A stretch of 64,000 nucleotides of DNA from Actinomadura syzygii (GCF_008085905.1 NZ_VSFF01000001.1:124001-188000), one strand, 5' to 3'. Positions 46,610 to 56,944 are shown, counted from the stretch's first letter. Program-made: numbers and translations. Notes: generated by a model from the sequence alone, not told the origin.

Positions 46610-47901
46610 GACGCCGCCCTGGCAGCGGCACGGGCGGCGTGCGGGAGGGCCTCCAGGACGCGACCGAGCGCCTCGTCGTCGTGCGCGGCCGACAGGAACC
46701 ACACCTCGTACGCGGACGGCGGCAGGTACACCCCGCGCTCCAGCGCCGCGTGGAAGAACGCCGCGTACGCCTTCACGTCCTGGCGCTGCGCGGCGACGAA
46801 GTCGCCGACCTTCCCGGCCGTGAAGAACACCGAGAAGAGGTTCCCGGCCCGCTGCGTCGAATGCGGGACGCCCTCGCGCTCCAGCGCCTCCGACGCCGCC
46901 TTCGCCACGATCCCGGCCGAGCGGTCGAGGGCGGCGTAGACCTCGTCCGTCGCGTTCCGCAGCGTGGCGAGCCCGGCGGCGGTGGCGAGCGGGTTCCCCG
47001 ACAGCGTCCCCGCCTGGTAGACGGGTCCGGACGGCGCGAGCTGGTCCATGACGTCGGCGCGTCCGCCGAACGCGGCGGCGGGCAGCCCGCCGCCCATCAC
47101 CTTGCCGAACGTCGTCAGGTCGCCCGCGACGCCCTCGACCCCGAACCAGCCTGACCTGGACGCGCGGAACCCGGTGAGCACCTCGTCCATCACCAGCAGC
47201 GCCCCGTACCGCTCGCACAGCCGCTTCACCAGCGCGTTGAAGTCGGGCAGCGGCGGCACCACGCCCATGTTGCACGGCACCGCCTCGGTGATGACGCAGG
47301 CGATGTCGCGGCCGTGCTCGTCGAACGCCGTCTCCAGCGCCGGGACGTCGTTGTACGGCAGGATCAGCGTGTCGGCGGTCGTCGCGCCGGTGACGCCTGG
47401 CGTGTCCGGGAGCCCGAACGTGGCGACGCCCGACCCGGCCGCCGCGAGCAGCGAGTCGACGTGCCCGTGGTAGCAGCCCGCGAACTTCACGATCTTGGTG
47501 CGGCCGGTGAAGCCGCGCGCCAGCCGGATCGCCGACATCGTCGCCTCGGTGCCCGAGTTGACCAGCCGGACCCGCTCCGCCGGGGTCCGCGCGACGATCT
47601 CCTCGGCCAGCTCGACCTCGCCGGGCGTCGGCGCGCCGTAGGACGTGCCGCGGCCCGCCGCGTCCCGCACCGCGTCCACCACGGCCGGGTGCGCGTGCCC
47701 GAGGATCAGCGGGCCCCACGAGCACACCAGGTCGACGTACTCGTTCCCGTCCGCGTCGGTCAGGTAGGGCCCCCGCCCGGACGCCATGAACCGGGGCGTC
47801 CCGCCCACGGCCCCGAACGCGCGGACCGGCGAGTTGACCCCGCCCGGCACGACCCCGGCGGCCCTGTCGAACAACTCCTGCGAACGCTTGATACCAGTCA
47901 C
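46606..47901 (-). CDS. hemL: Glutamate-1-semialdehyde 2,1-aminomutase
   Basis: 431 residues. Second step of the C5 pathway, making 5-aminolevulinate from the product of HemA. PLP lysine in [36 protein letters not shown] and the [11 protein letters not shown] start are diagnostic. GTG at 47901 ([14 protein letters not shown]); no strong ribosome site. Its stop shares bases with the convergent DapA-family stop (CTAG). Confidence 0.95.
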   Translation of the reverse strand: MTGIKRSQELFDRAAGVVPGGVNSPVRAFGAVGGTPRFMASGRGPYLTDADGNEYVDLVCSWGPLILGHAHPAVVDAVRDAAGRGTSYGAPTPGEVELAEEIVARTPAERVRLVNSGTEATMSAIRLARGFTGRTKIVKFAGCYHGHVDSLLAAAGSGVATFGLPDTPGVTGATTADTLILPYNDVPALETAFDEHGRDIACVITEAVPCNMGVVPPLPDFNALVKRLCERYGALLVMDEVLTGFRASRSGWFGVEGVAGDLTTFGKVMGGGLPAAAFGGRADVMDQLAPSGPVYQAGTLSGNPLATAAGLATLRNATDEVYAALDRSAGIVAKAASEALEREGVPHSTQRAGNLFSVFFTAGKVGDFVAAQRQDVKAYAAFFHAALERGVYLPPSAYEVWFLSAAHDDEALGRVLEALPHAARAAARAAS

Positions 47902-48065
47902 CGATTCAGTGAACCATTCCCGTCCGCGACCCCGTGCGCCCCTACCGGGTGAGCGCGCCGGGGACCGGATTGATTCAGTCTCCGTTGCAGTTCGGCGACT
48001 TGCCTTGACCTCGCCGGGTACGGGCCGATATTCCACCAAGTACGACATCGGCGCCCTGTCTCACC

Positions 48066-48097
48066 AAGCGGTCTTCACGGCAAGCGGTCTTCACGGC
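48066..48097. repeat. Exact 16-bp tandem duplication
   Basis: AAGCGGTCTTCACGGC occurs twice head to tail in the 264-nt gap between hemL and the pseudokinase gene, 69 nt upstream of the latter. It probably lies in the leader or promoter of one of them. Confidence 0.7.
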
Positions 48098-48165
48098 GCC
48101 TCCCCGACTCACCGGCGGCGCCCGGCTCGACTGGCGCGGTCCGCCGGGACAGGCGTATCGGAGGG

Positions 48166-49863
48166 ATGGCTTTCAACGTGGTTGACGGCTGGACGGTCCA
48201 GGGCTTCACCCACGAGCGGGAGCTCGGTGCCGGCGCCGCGGGCCGGGTGGTGCTGGCGGTCGACGACCTGACCAGCACGAAGGTCGCCATCAAGTACCTC
48301 GACGGCGCGCTGCGCGGCGACGAGGCGTTCCTGGAGCGGTTCCGCGCGGTCGCGCGGAACCTGTCCCAGCTCGAAGATCCGAACGTGGTCGACCTCTACG
48401 ACTTCGTGGAGACCGTGGACGGCGCCGCGATCGTGTCGCAGTACGTCGAGGGCGTCAGCCTGCGGCGCGTCCTCGCCGCGCAGGGGCCGACCGGTCCGCT
48501 CGCGGCGCTGTCGCTGCTCGGCGGGACGCTCCTCGGCCTCGCGGCGGCGCACGAGCACGACATCGTGCACGGCGCGATGCGCCCGTCGAACGTCTACGTG
48601 GACCCGGACGGCAACGCGCGGCTCAGCGACTTCGCGACGTCCCCGGCGGGCACCGAGGCGCAGTACGGCCCGCAGTACGCGGCGCCCGAGCTGTGGGACG
48701 GCGTCCCCGCGACGGTCGCCACCGACATCTACGGCGCCACGGCGGTCTTCTACGAGTGCCTCACCGGACGGCCGCCGTTCGCCGGGCGCAACATGGCGCG
48801 GCTACACCGGGAGGCGCCGATCCCGGCCGACGACGCGCCGGGGCCGCTGCGCGAGCTGATCCACCACGGCCTCGCGAAGGACCCGGACAGCCGTCCGAAG
48901 TCCGCCGCCGACTTCCTCGCCGCCCTGGAGGACGCCGCCGTCTCCGCGTACGGGCCGTCCTGGGAGGCGCAGGGGCGCGGCCGGCTCACCGAGCTGGCGG
49001 CGCAGGCGGCGCTGCTGCCGGAGCCGCCGAAGCCGAAGCCGTCCCGGAGCAGCGGGCGGAACCCGACCGTCCCGGCGGGCGGCCGCGGGAAGGGCGGCGG
49101 TTCCCGGACGCGCTGGGTGCTCGCCGCCGTCGCCATCGCCGTCGTCGCCGCCGCGGGCGCGACCGCCGCGGCCGTGCTGACGGGCGGCGACAAGAAGCCG
49201 CCGCCGACGACGCCCGCGCAGAGCAGCACGCCGCAGCCGACCGTCCCGGCCGGGGGCGTCGACCCGCGGCCGCTCGTCGCCGAGATCGACCAGGCCGTCG
49301 CGCAGGCCCCGGGCGCCCTGTTCAGCTACCAGCAGTCGGGGTGCTGCGGCTTCGCCGCCACCGGCAAGGGGACGCTCGGCGTCGCGCCCGGCGGACGGTC
49401 GTCGTACACGCTGACGCTGTCCGGGTCGGGCCCCGCCCGCAAGGCGGTGCACGGGGTGATCGTCCAGGACCGGCTGTACGTGCGCGTCGGGAAGCGGTGG
49501 CGGTCGTCGCCGCTCGGCGGGCGCGGCTACCCGGCGACCGCCGAGCAGATCAGCCAGGGCTCGTCCGTGGCGAACCTGACGACGCTGCTGAAGTCGGCGA
49601 CGAAGCTCTCCCGGTCGGGGCAGATCTACGAGGGCGAGGCGCCGGTCGCGACGCTCACGCGGGAACCCGGCATGGGGACGATGTACGCGCGGATGGCGCA
49701 GGCGACGGGCGCGCAGCAGATCGCGTTCGCCGTGAAGCTGGACGCGGGGAGCCGTCCGGTCAAGTTCTGGGTGCGGGCCGGGCCGGAGCAGGGCCGCAAC
49801 GAGGTGCTGCGCGGCTCGTACTCGAACTGGGGCCGCAAGCCCGCCATCCAGGCTCCGCACTAG
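48166..49863 (+). CDS. Membrane-anchored serine/threonine protein kinase homologue, predicted pseudokinase
   Basis: 565 residues: cytosolic kinase-like domain (residues 1-270), one membrane helix (about 317-342), then a Pro/Thr linker and an extracytoplasmic domain of about 200 residues. VAIK (Lys43) and a GAGAAGRVV loop are kept, but the catalytic loop reads HGAMRPSN (residues 135-142) instead of HRDxKPxN, so the catalytic Asp is missing. DFG is DFA (155-157). It probably senses or scaffolds without phosphotransfer. The outer part (ALFSYQQSGCCGFAATGKG...) resembles lipoprotein-type binding domains. ATG with GGAGG only 1 nt upstream; a later GTG is possible. A 16-bp tandem duplication spans its stop. 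Confidence 0.8.
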   Translation: MAFNVVDGWTVQGFTHERELGAGAAGRVVLAVDDLTSTKVAIKYLDGALRGDEAFLERFRAVARNLSQLEDPNVVDLYDFVETVDGAAIVSQYVEGVSLRRVLAAQGPTGPLAALSLLGGTLLGLAAAHEHDIVHGAMRPSNVYVDPDGNARLSDFATSPAGTEAQYGPQYAAPELWDGVPATVATDIYGATAVFYECLTGRPPFAGRNMARLHREAPIPADDAPGPLRELIHHGLAKDPDSRPKSAADFLAALEDAAVSAYGPSWEAQGRGRLTELAAQAALLPEPPKPKPSRSSGRNPTVPAGGRGKGGGSRTRWVLAAVAIAVVAAAGATAAAVLTGGDKKPPPTTPAQSSTPQPTVPAGGVDPRPLVAEIDQAVAQAPGALFSYQQSGCCGFAATGKGTLGVAPGGRSSYTLTLSGSGPARKAVHGVIVQDRLYVRVGKRWRSSPLGGRGYPATAEQISQGSSVANLTTLLKSATKLSRSGQIYEGEAPVATLTREPGMGTMYARMAQATGAQQIAFAVKLDAGSRPVKFWVRAGPEQGRNEVLRGSYSNWGRKPAIQAPH

Positions 49864-49892
49864 CCAGGCGCCGCACTAGCCCCTGTGGAGAG

Positions 49893-50543
49893 TCAGCCCG
49901 CTGCGTCGCAGGAGTCCGCGAGGACTTCGAGGAGGCGCAGCGGGTCGGGCAGCGGGCCCGCGGACGGCGGCCGCAGCCACGTCACCTCACGCCCGGACGG
50001 GAGCACCGACGGCGGCGCCACGACGTAGCTGTCACGGCAGTGCCACCGCATGCCGGGCGTCTCCGCGACGTCCTCCGGCGAGCAGTCGAGGTGGCAGGAC
50101 CACCACTCGTCCTCGTCGACCGGGGCGCCCCTGGTCGCGACGAAGAACAGGTGCCGGTCGCCGCCGAACGACGCGACGGGCCCGACCGGCAGGCCGTCCC
50201 GTTCGATCCGGTCGAGCGCGGCCGCGCCCGCCGCCGCCGGGACGTCGAACACGTCGAAGACGCGCCCGGTCGGCAGGATGATGTTGGCGAGCGGGCGCTC
50301 GGACCACCAGCGTCCGATCACGGCGGAGTCGACGCTCGCCTGGTGCGCCCACGCCGCCGACACCGGGTGCGCCGCCGGGTCGGGACACCCGATCCGGTCG
50401 CACGAACAGGCCCGGTCGCCGCCGACCGGGGGATGCGCGCCGGGGAACGACGGCCAGCCGAACCCGGCGTATTCGCGGGCCGCCGCCGCCATCCGGTCGC
50501 GCGCCGCCCGTTGCCGCCTGCTGTTCCCCGAGACCGCCAGCAT
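49893..50543 (-). CDS. Stand-alone bifunctional primase/polymerase (Prim-Pol) N-terminal domain protein
   Basis: 216 residues beginning MLAVSGNSRRQRAA. The Prim-Pol domain segment YAGFGWPSFPGAHPP, ADRIGCPD with several Cys, IILPTGRVFDVFDVP and VASFGGDRHLFFVAT are visible. In phage and plasmid replicases this domain is fused to a helicase; here it is alone and the usual catalytic acidic pair is DVFDVP. Such free copies are common in actinomycete chromosomes with unknown role. GGGGCGGAG lies directly before the ATG. Convergent with the pseudokinase. Confidence 0.75.
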   Translation of the reverse strand: MLAVSGNSRRQRAARDRMAAAAREYAGFGWPSFPGAHPPVGGDRACSCDRIGCPDPAAHPVSAAWAHQASVDSAVIGRWWSERPLANIILPTGRVFDVFDVPAAAGAAALDRIERDGLPVGPVASFGGDRHLFFVATRGAPVDEDEWWSCHLDCSPEDVAETPGMRWHCRDSYVVAPPSVLPSGREVTWLRPPSAGPLPDPLRLLEVLADSCDAAG

Positions 50544-50655
50544 CTCCGCCCCCAATACCCAAAGCCCGACGTGGGTCACTGGTCAACGATGATGCCCGGC
50601 GGCCCGTCGCCGAGACACGGCAACCCCCGGAAACCGCCCAGAAGGACTAGGTGAT

Positions 50656-51651
50656 CTAGGACAGTCGGCGCGCCGCCTCCGTGGCCCAGTAGGTCAGGAC
50701 CATGTCGGCCCCCGCCCGGCGGATCGACGTGAGCGACTCCATGATCGTGCGGTCGCGGTCGATCCAGCCGCGCTCGGCGGCGGCCTCGACCATGGCGTAC
50801 TCGCCGCTCACCTGGTAGGCGGCGACCGGCACGCGGACCGTGTCGCGGACGCGGCGGACGATGTCGAGGTAGGCCCCGGCGGGCTTCACCATGACCATGT
50901 CGGCGCCCTCGTCGATGTCGAGGAGGACCTCGCGGAGCGACTCCTCGGCGTTGGCCGGGTCCTGCTGGTGGGTGGACCTGTCGCCGAACTGAGGGGCGCA
51001 CTCGGCGGCCTCGCGGAACGGGCCGTAGTACGCCGAGGCGTACTTCACCGAGTAGGCGAGGATCGCGACGTCGGTGTGCCCGGCGCCGTCGAGGGCCGTG
51101 CGGATCGCGCCGACCTGGCCGTCCATCATCCCTGACGGGCCGACGACCGCCGCGCCCGCCTCGGCCTGCGCGAGCGCGATCGAGGCGTACCGCTCCAGCG
51201 TCGCGTCGTTGTCGATCTCCCCGGCCGGGGTGAGGACGCCGCAGTGCCCGTGGTCGGTGTACTCGTCCAGGCACAGGTCCGTCATGAGGACGGTCGCCGC
51301 GTCCGGTCCCGAGCCGAGGTCGGACGCCAGGTCGCGGAGCGCGAGCTGGACGATCCCGTCCGGGTCGTCGGCGCCGGAGCCGGCGCCGTCCTTCACCGCG
51401 GGGATGCCGAACAGGATGATCCCGCCGACCCCGGCCTCGGCCGCCTCGTGCGCGGCCTTGCGCAGGCTGTCGCGGGTGTGCTGGAAGACGCCCGGCATGG
51501 ACTGCACCGGCTGCGGTTCGCCGGCGTCCTCCTTGACGAACATCGGCAGCACCAGGTCGGCCGGGGCGAGCCGCGTCTCGGCGACCATCCGGCGCAGCGC
51601 GGGCGCGCGCCGCAGCCGCCGCGGACGGACCACGGGAAACTGAGCAGACAT
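50656..51651 (-). CDS. hemB: Delta-aminolevulinic acid dehydratase (porphobilinogen synthase)
   Basis: 331 residues. Condenses two 5-aminolevulinates to porphobilinogen. Catalytic lysines in [12 protein letters not shown] and [10 protein letters not shown]. The metal site reads [14 protein letters not shown], a Cys-Asp-Cys hybrid of the zinc and magnesium types, usual in actinobacteria. ATG at 51651. Same strand, 41 nt after hemD. Confidence 0.95.
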   Translation of the reverse strand: MSAQFPVVRPRRLRRAPALRRMVAETRLAPADLVLPMFVKEDAGEPQPVQSMPGVFQHTRDSLRKAAHEAAEAGVGGIILFGIPAVKDGAGSGADDPDGIVQLALRDLASDLGSGPDAATVLMTDLCLDEYTDHGHCGVLTPAGEIDNDATLERYASIALAQAEAGAAVVGPSGMMDGQVGAIRTALDGAGHTDVAILAYSVKYASAYYGPFREAAECAPQFGDRSTHQQDPANAEESLREVLLDIDEGADMVMVKPAGAYLDIVRRVRDTVRVPVAAYQVSGEYAMVEAAAERGWIDRDRTIMESLTSIRRAGADMVLTYWATEAARRLS

Positions 51652-51692
51652 CTTCCTTCTTCCGGAATCCGGGGACGCGCGGGACCCCCGCG

Positions 51693-53339
51693 CTACCTGC
51701 GGCGCCGGGCTCCCCGGCGCATCTGGCTCGGCTTGCGGAGCGGGTCCCCCGCCTCGATCTGAGCCGCCCTCCGCTTCGCACCGTACTCGGCGAGCGCCGC
51801 CGCGAGTGCCGATACGGACGGTTTGTCGGCCATGACGTCCACGCGCAGCCCGTACTCCTCGGCCGTCTTCGCGGTCTGCGGGCCGATCACGGCGATGACG
51901 GTGACCTTGTGCGGCTTCCCGGCGATCCCGATCAGGTTCTTCACCGTGGACGACGACGTGAACAGCACCGCGTCGAACCCGCCGCCCTTGATCGCGTTGC
52001 GGATCGGCTCCGGCGGCGGCGCGGCGCGCACCGTCCGGTAGGCGGTGACGTCCTCGCACTCCCAACCCAGCTCGGTCAGCCGGGCGATGAGGACGTCGGT
52101 GGCGATGTCGGCGCGCGGCAGCAGGACCCGGTTGATGGGGTCGAGGTCGGCGTCGTAGGGCGGCCACTCGCGGGCGAGGCCCTCGCCCGACTGCTCGCCG
52201 GACGGCGTCAGGTCGGGCTGGATGCCGAACTCGACGAGCGCGGCGGCGGTCTGCTCGCCGACGGCGGCGACCTTCAGCCCGGCGAACGCGCGGGCGTCAA
52301 GGCCGTAGTCGACGAACTTCTCCCGGACGGCCTTCACCGCGTTCGTGGACGTGAACACGACCCACTCGTACCGCCCGGTGACGAGGCCCTTGACGGCCCG
52401 CTCCATCTGCTGCGGGGTGCGCGGCGGCTCGACCGAGATCGTCGGGACCTCGTCCGGGACGGCCCCGTACCCGCGGAGCTGGTCCGACAGCGAGGCGGCC
52501 TGCTCCTTGGTCCGCGGCACCAGCACCCGCCAGCCGAACAGCGGCTTCGTCTCGAACCAGGACAGCTCGTCGCGCCGGTTGACCACGTCCCCGACGATGA
52601 TCAGCGCGGGCGCCTCCATGCCCTTGGTGTCGGACGCGAGCTTGTGCAGCGTCGAGACGACGGTCTCCTGCTCGGTGGTGGTGCCGAGGCTCGTCATCGC
52701 GGCGGGCGTGGAGTCGGGGCGTCCGGCCGCGACGAGGCCCTTGCAGACCTCCGCGACCGCGCCCTCCGCGCCGATGACCACGAGGGTGGCGTCCGGGGAG
52801 GCGAAGCGCTCCCAGTCGACGCCGCCCTGCGACGCGTCCACGACCCGGACCTCGCGGTGCGCGGCGTCGGTCAGCGGGATGCCCGCGTAGCCGGGCACGC
52901 CCGTCACCGCCGACACTCCCGGGACGATCTCGAACGGCACCCCGGCCTTCGCCAGCGCGCCGCCCTCGGCGGCGAGCCCGCAGCCGAGCCCGGGATCACC
53001 CTGCAGCAGCCGGACGACACGCCGCCCGGCCTCGGCGGCCCGCTCGGCGAGCAGCGCCGGGTCGCCCGCCGCCGAGTCGACGATCTCCACGTCGGGACGG
53101 CAGTGGGACAGAATCTCCGGCGGACAGTGCTCGCGGCTGACGATCACGGTGTCGGCGCGCGCCAGCTCGGCGGCGGCGCGCAGGGTCAGCAGGCCGGGGT
53201 CGCCCGGACCCATGCCGACGAGCACGACGCGGCCCGCCCCGGGCGGCGCGCCGTCGGCGCCCTCCAGGACGGTCATCGCCGTGCTCTCCATGCTCTCGGT
53301 GCTCTCGGTGCCGGTCGTGGTCTTCGCGGCGGGGCTCAA
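51693..53339 (-). CDS. hemD: Bifunctional uroporphyrinogen-III C-methyltransferase / uroporphyrinogen-III synthase
   Basis: 548 residues. Residues 30-250 form the SUMT/CobA-type methyltransferase ([39 protein letters not shown]), which leads to siroheme/B12; residues 270-525 form uroporphyrinogen-III synthase ([50 protein letters not shown]), which closes the ring. TTG start at 53339 overlaps the hemC stop (TTGA); GGGGGAG lies five bases upstream. Confidence 0.93.
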   Translation of the reverse strand: MSPAAKTTTGTESTESMESTAMTVLEGADGAPPGAGRVVLVGMGPGDPGLLTLRAAAELARADTVIVSREHCPPEILSHCRPDVEIVDSAAGDPALLAERAAEAGRRVVRLLQGDPGLGCGLAAEGGALAKAGVPFEIVPGVSAVTGVPGYAGIPLTDAAHREVRVVDASQGGVDWERFASPDATLVVIGAEGAVAEVCKGLVAAGRPDSTPAAMTSLGTTTEQETVVSTLHKLASDTKGMEAPALIIVGDVVNRRDELSWFETKPLFGWRVLVPRTKEQAASLSDQLRGYGAVPDEVPTISVEPPRTPQQMERAVKGLVTGRYEWVVFTSTNAVKAVREKFVDYGLDARAFAGLKVAAVGEQTAAALVEFGIQPDLTPSGEQSGEGLAREWPPYDADLDPINRVLLPRADIATDVLIARLTELGWECEDVTAYRTVRAAPPPEPIRNAIKGGGFDAVLFTSSSTVKNLIGIAGKPHKVTVIAVIGPQTAKTAEEYGLRVDVMADKPSVSALAAALAEYGAKRRAAQIEAGDPLRKPSQMRRGARRRR

Positions 53340-54256
53340 TCTCGCTCCCCCATCAACTGGTCGGCCCCCTGCGCGAGCAGCCGGTGCGCGAGGTCGCGCC
53401 CGATCTGCTCGGCGGCGTCCGGGTGGCCGCTTGCGGACAGCCGCACCTGCCGGCTCCCGTCGTACGCCACGACGGCCGCCGTCAGGTGCAGCCTTTCATC
53501 TACTTCGGCAGCGTACGTCCCCACGGGAGCAGAGCAACCCGCCTCCAGGACCGCGAGGACCGTTCGCTCGGCGGTGACGGTCCTCCTGGTCGCGGCGTCG
53601 TCGACCGTTCCAAGCAGGGCGCGGAGGTCATCGCGGTCGGCGTGGCACTCCAGCGCGAGCGAGCCCTGGCCCGGGGCGGGCAGCATCTGGTCGGGCTCGA
53701 AGACCTCGGCGACCGCGTCCAGGCGGCCGATCCGGCGCAGGCCCGCGTGGGCGAGGACGATGGCGTCCAGCTCGCCGTCGGCGACCTTGCGGAGCCGCGT
53801 GTCGGCGTTGCCGCGGATCGGGACGATCTCCAGGTCCGGGCGCAGCGCGCGGAGCTGCGCGACGCGGCGCGGCGAGCCCGTCCCGACGCGGGCGCCGCGC
53901 GGCAGGTCGGCGAGCTTCGCCGGACCGCACAGGGCGTCCCTCGGGTCGTCGCGGACGGGGGTCGCGGCGAGCGCGATCCCCGGCGTCTCGGACGTCGGCA
54001 GGTCCTTCAGCGAGTGCACGGCGAAGTCCACCTCGCCCGACAGGATCTTGTCGCGCAGGGCGTTGACGAAGACCCCCGTCCCGCCGATCTGGGCGAGCAG
54101 GGCCTTGGAGACATCACCCTGCGTCGTTACCCCGACCAGCTCGACGGCATGCCCGGTCAGCCGGGTGACCTCGTCGGCCACCAGCCCCGACTGGGTCGTC
54201 GCCATCAGGCTCTTGCGGGTGCCGAGCCGCAGCGGCCCCGTGCTCGCGGTGCTCAT
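53336..54256 (-). CDS. hemC: Hydroxymethylbilane synthase (porphobilinogen deaminase)
   Basis: 306 residues. Polymerises porphobilinogen on a dipyrromethane cofactor bound to Cys in LEAGCSAPVG. LRLGTRKSLMATTQ at the start and VHSLKDLPTSE are signatures. ATG at 54256 overlaps hemA by ATGA. Confidence 0.96.
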   Translation of the reverse strand: MSTASTGPLRLGTRKSLMATTQSGLVADEVTRLTGHAVELVGVTTQGDVSKALLAQIGGTGVFVNALRDKILSGEVDFAVHSLKDLPTSETPGIALAATPVRDDPRDALCGPAKLADLPRGARVGTGSPRRVAQLRALRPDLEIVPIRGNADTRLRKVADGELDAIVLAHAGLRRIGRLDAVAEVFEPDQMLPAPGQGSLALECHADRDDLRALLGTVDDAATRRTVTAERTVLAVLEAGCSAPVGTYAAEVDERLHLTAAVVAYDGSRQVRLSASGHPDAAEQIGRDLAHRLLAQGADQLMGERD

Positions 54257-55791
54257 CTCTCGTCTCCTTCAGGGGCGGCCGCGTCCGGCGTGCTGACCGC
54301 GCGGACGTTCGCGGCCTGCGCGGCCACGTCCCGCACGGTCATCGCCGGACCGGCCGGTTCGGGCACGCCCGGCACGCCGGGAACACCGGGCGGCAGGCTC
54401 AGGCAGTCGGCCTCGGCGCACTCCGCGTCGAGCACGGACGGCCCGGACGACACGGACGCGGCACGGGCCGTGGCGGGCTCCTCGTCGCGCAGGTCGGCCC
54501 GCGCCACGACCTCGGGTTTCATCGGGTCCAGGTCGAACAACTCGCGCAGGGCGTCGGCGTAGGAGTCGCCGCCCGGCGCCGCCGCCAGCTCCTTGACCCG
54601 GACGGTCGGCGCGTGCAGCAACTTGTCGACCACGCGCCGGACGGTCTGCTCGATCTCGCGGCGGGCCCGTCCGTCCAGTTCGGGGAGCCGCCCGCCGAGC
54701 CGGGCCAGCTCGCCCTCGACGACCTCGGCGGCCTTGCTGCGCAGCGCGACGACGGTCGGGGCGACGGCGGCGGCGCGGGCCGCGCCGAGGAACGCCTCGA
54801 CCTCCGCGCCCACGATCCGCCGGACGGCCTCGACCGCCTCCGGGCCGATGGCGTGCGCGGCCTCCTCGGCGGTGCGCAGGTCGTCCAGCCCGGCGAGGGC
54901 GACGCCCGGCAGGTCGCCGACGGAACGCTCGACGTCGTGCGGGAGGGCGAGGTCGAGGAAGAAGCGGCGCCGCCCGTCCGCGCCGACGCCGCGCGCCGCC
55001 AGCCGCGCGGCCGTCACGACGAGGCCGGTCGCGCCCGTGCAGGACACGACGAGGTCGGCCTCGGCGATCGCGGCGTCCAGCACCGACAGCTCGACGGCGC
55101 GGGACGGGACGTCCAGCGACTCGGCCAGCCGCACCGCGCGCTCGTGCGTCCGGTTCGCGACGACGACCTCGCGGGCTCCGGCCCGGCTCAGCGTCGCGGC
55201 GGCCAGCGAGCTCATCGACCCGGCGCCGACGACCAGCGCCCGGACGCCCTCCAGCGGCCCGAGGTGCCGGGCGGCGACGTCCAGCCCGACGCTGACGAGC
55301 GACGCGCCCGCCTTGTCGATGCCGGTCTCGTGGTGGGCGCGCTTGCCGACCCGCAGCGACTGCTGCAGGACGTCGTGCAGCTCGCGGCCGAGGGTGCCCT
55401 CGTCCTGCGCGAGCCGGAACGCCTGCCGGAGCTGGCCGAGGATCTGCCCCTCCCCGACGACCATCGACTCCAGCCCGCACGCCACGGCGAACACGTGCTG
55501 GACGGCCCGCTCCTCGTAGTGCACGTACAGGTGGCGGGACAGCTCGTCCAGCGGGACGCCGGAGTGCAGCGCCAGCAGCTCGGAGACCGCCGTGACGCCG
55601 CCGTGGAACTTGTCCACGACGGTGTAGATCTCGACCCGGTTGCAGGTCGACACGATCGCCGCCTCGGCGACGTTCGCGGACTCGTGCACCGCGTGCAGGA
55701 GCTTGGCCAGGTCGTCCCCGGCCACGGCCGCCCGCTCCAGGACCGCGACGGGCGCGCTCCGGTGACTGAGCCCCACGACCAGAATGCTCAC
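54253..55791 (-). CDS. hemA: Glutamyl-tRNA reductase
   Basis: 512 residues. First step of the C5 pathway. Catalytic Cys in IVSTCNRVEIY, GLESMVVGEGQILGQLRQA, and the NADPH site VVGAGSMSSLAA. The last 80 residues (Ala/Pro/Gly-rich, with VPGVPGVPE repeats) form an extension beyond the normal dimerisation helix. GTG at 55791 with GGGAGG 7 nt upstream. Second gene of the rex operon. Confidence 0.95.
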   Translation of the reverse strand: MSILVVGLSHRSAPVAVLERAAVAGDDLAKLLHAVHESANVAEAAIVSTCNRVEIYTVVDKFHGGVTAVSELLALHSGVPLDELSRHLYVHYEERAVQHVFAVACGLESMVVGEGQILGQLRQAFRLAQDEGTLGRELHDVLQQSLRVGKRAHHETGIDKAGASLVSVGLDVAARHLGPLEGVRALVVGAGSMSSLAAATLSRAGAREVVVANRTHERAVRLAESLDVPSRAVELSVLDAAIAEADLVVSCTGATGLVVTAARLAARGVGADGRRRFFLDLALPHDVERSVGDLPGVALAGLDDLRTAEEAAHAIGPEAVEAVRRIVGAEVEAFLGAARAAAVAPTVVALRSKAAEVVEGELARLGGRLPELDGRARREIEQTVRRVVDKLLHAPTVRVKELAAAPGGDSYADALRELFDLDPMKPEVVARADLRDEEPATARAASVSSGPSVLDAECAEADCLSLPPGVPGVPGVPEPAGPAMTVRDVAAQAANVRAVSTPDAAAPEGDER

Positions 55792-55883
55792 GTCCCGCCC
55801 TCCCAGGCTTCCCCGTCCACTCTCGTCCACCGCCCGCCGTTCACGTTCCGCGCCCCGCCCTGTGCCCCGCCCCTCGGCCCGGT

Positions 55884-56627
55884 CTACGCCTCGACCGGCT
55901 CCACGTACTGCTTCGTGCCGGGCGGCGCGTCCCCGGCGACGAGCGGGGCGGGGCCGTCCGGCCCGCCCGCCTTGCGCTGCTCGTGGAACGCCAGGATCTG
56001 CAGCTCGATGGACAGGTCGACCTTGCGCACGTCCACGCCGTCCGGCACGGTGAGGACGGTCGGCGCGAAGTTCAGGACGCTCGTCACGCCCGCCGCGACC
56101 ACGCGATCGCACACCCCCTGGGCGGCGCCCGCCGGGGTGGCGATCACGGCGATGGAGACGCCGTGCCGGGCGATCATGTCCTCCAGCCGGTCGATGTGCT
56201 CCACCGTCATGCCGGATATCTCCTGGCCGACGATGGAGTCGTCCGCGTCGAGCAGGCCCGCCACGCGGAAGCCGCGGGACGCGAATCCGCCGTAGCCGGC
56301 CAGTGCACGGCCCAGGTTACCGACACCGATGATCGCGACGACCCAGTCCTGGGTGAGGCCGAGTTCGCGGGAGATCTGGTAGACGAGGTACTCGACCTCG
56401 TAGCCGACCCCGCGCGTCCCGTAGGAGCCGAGGTGGGAGAGGTCCTTGCGGAGCTTCGCCGAGTTCACCCCGGCCGCCGCGGCGAGCTCCTCCGACGACA
56501 CGGTCGCGACGCCGCGCTCCTGGAGCCCGGTGAGGGCCCGCAGGTACACCGGCAGCCGCGCCACGGTGGCTTCGGGGATGCCGCGGGCCGCGCGTTCGCG
56601 CCGGCGGTTCTGTCGAGGTGTCGTCAC
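55884..56627 (-). CDS. rex: Redox-sensing transcriptional repressor Rex
   Basis: 247 residues. N-terminal winged helix (ARGIPEATVARLPVYLRAL, SSEELAAAAGVNSAKLRKDLSHLGSYG) and Rossmann domain binding NADH (VAIIGVGNLGRALAGYGGF). When NADH rises, Rex leaves DNA. In Streptomyces it controls cyd, nuo and its own rex-hem operon. GTG at 56627 (VTTPRQNRRRER); the frame runs further up but lacks family similarity. Heads rex-hemA-hemC-hemD-hemB. Confidence 0.96.
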   Translation of the reverse strand: MTTPRQNRRRERAARGIPEATVARLPVYLRALTGLQERGVATVSSEELAAAAGVNSAKLRKDLSHLGSYGTRGVGYEVEYLVYQISRELGLTQDWVVAIIGVGNLGRALAGYGGFASRGFRVAGLLDADDSIVGQEISGMTVEHIDRLEDMIARHGVSIAVIATPAGAAQGVCDRVVAAGVTSVLNFAPTVLTVPDGVDVRKVDLSIELQILAFHEQRKAGGPDGPAPLVAGDAPPGTKQYVEPVEA

Positions 56628-56736
56628 GGCCTGCTCTTCGGAAGTCGGCGCTGGGGACGGGGCGGCGGGCCCCTCGCCCGGGCGGGCGCGGCGCCGGCCG
56701 TCCGACCGCGGCTCGACCGCTCCAGGGCTGTCCACC

Positions 56737-56767
56737 AGGTTAAGCCTTTGTGAATACGCGCACAAAG
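56737..56767 (-). promoter_or_regulatory. Rex operator overlapping the rex promoter
   Basis: CTTTGTG at 56746-56752 pairs with CACAAAG at 56761-56767. One half-site (TTGTGAA) is perfect, the other reads CGCACAA instead of TTCACAA. On the minus strand TTGTGC lies 17 nt before TAACCT (56742-56737), a -35/-10 pair, so the operator covers the promoter and implies autorepression. Confidence 0.75.
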
Positions 56768-56944
56768 TCACCCCCCGGCGACGCGGTGGGCGGGCCCGCG
56801 GGTACGCCCCTGAACCGGTCCAGGAACGCGCCTCCGCGGCCCCGCCCATCAGGGCTTTCCGCCCTGGGACACCCGCGCCCGGGGCCGCCGTCCGATGTGA
56901 CGGACGAGACACCGGAGCCGCCACCGAGACGGCTCAGGACCCGG

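Noticed and set aside
55801..56112. An N-terminal extension of hemA
   Set aside because: It overlaps rex, shows no glutamyl-tRNA reductase similarity, and a well-placed GTG with GGGAGG exists at 55791.
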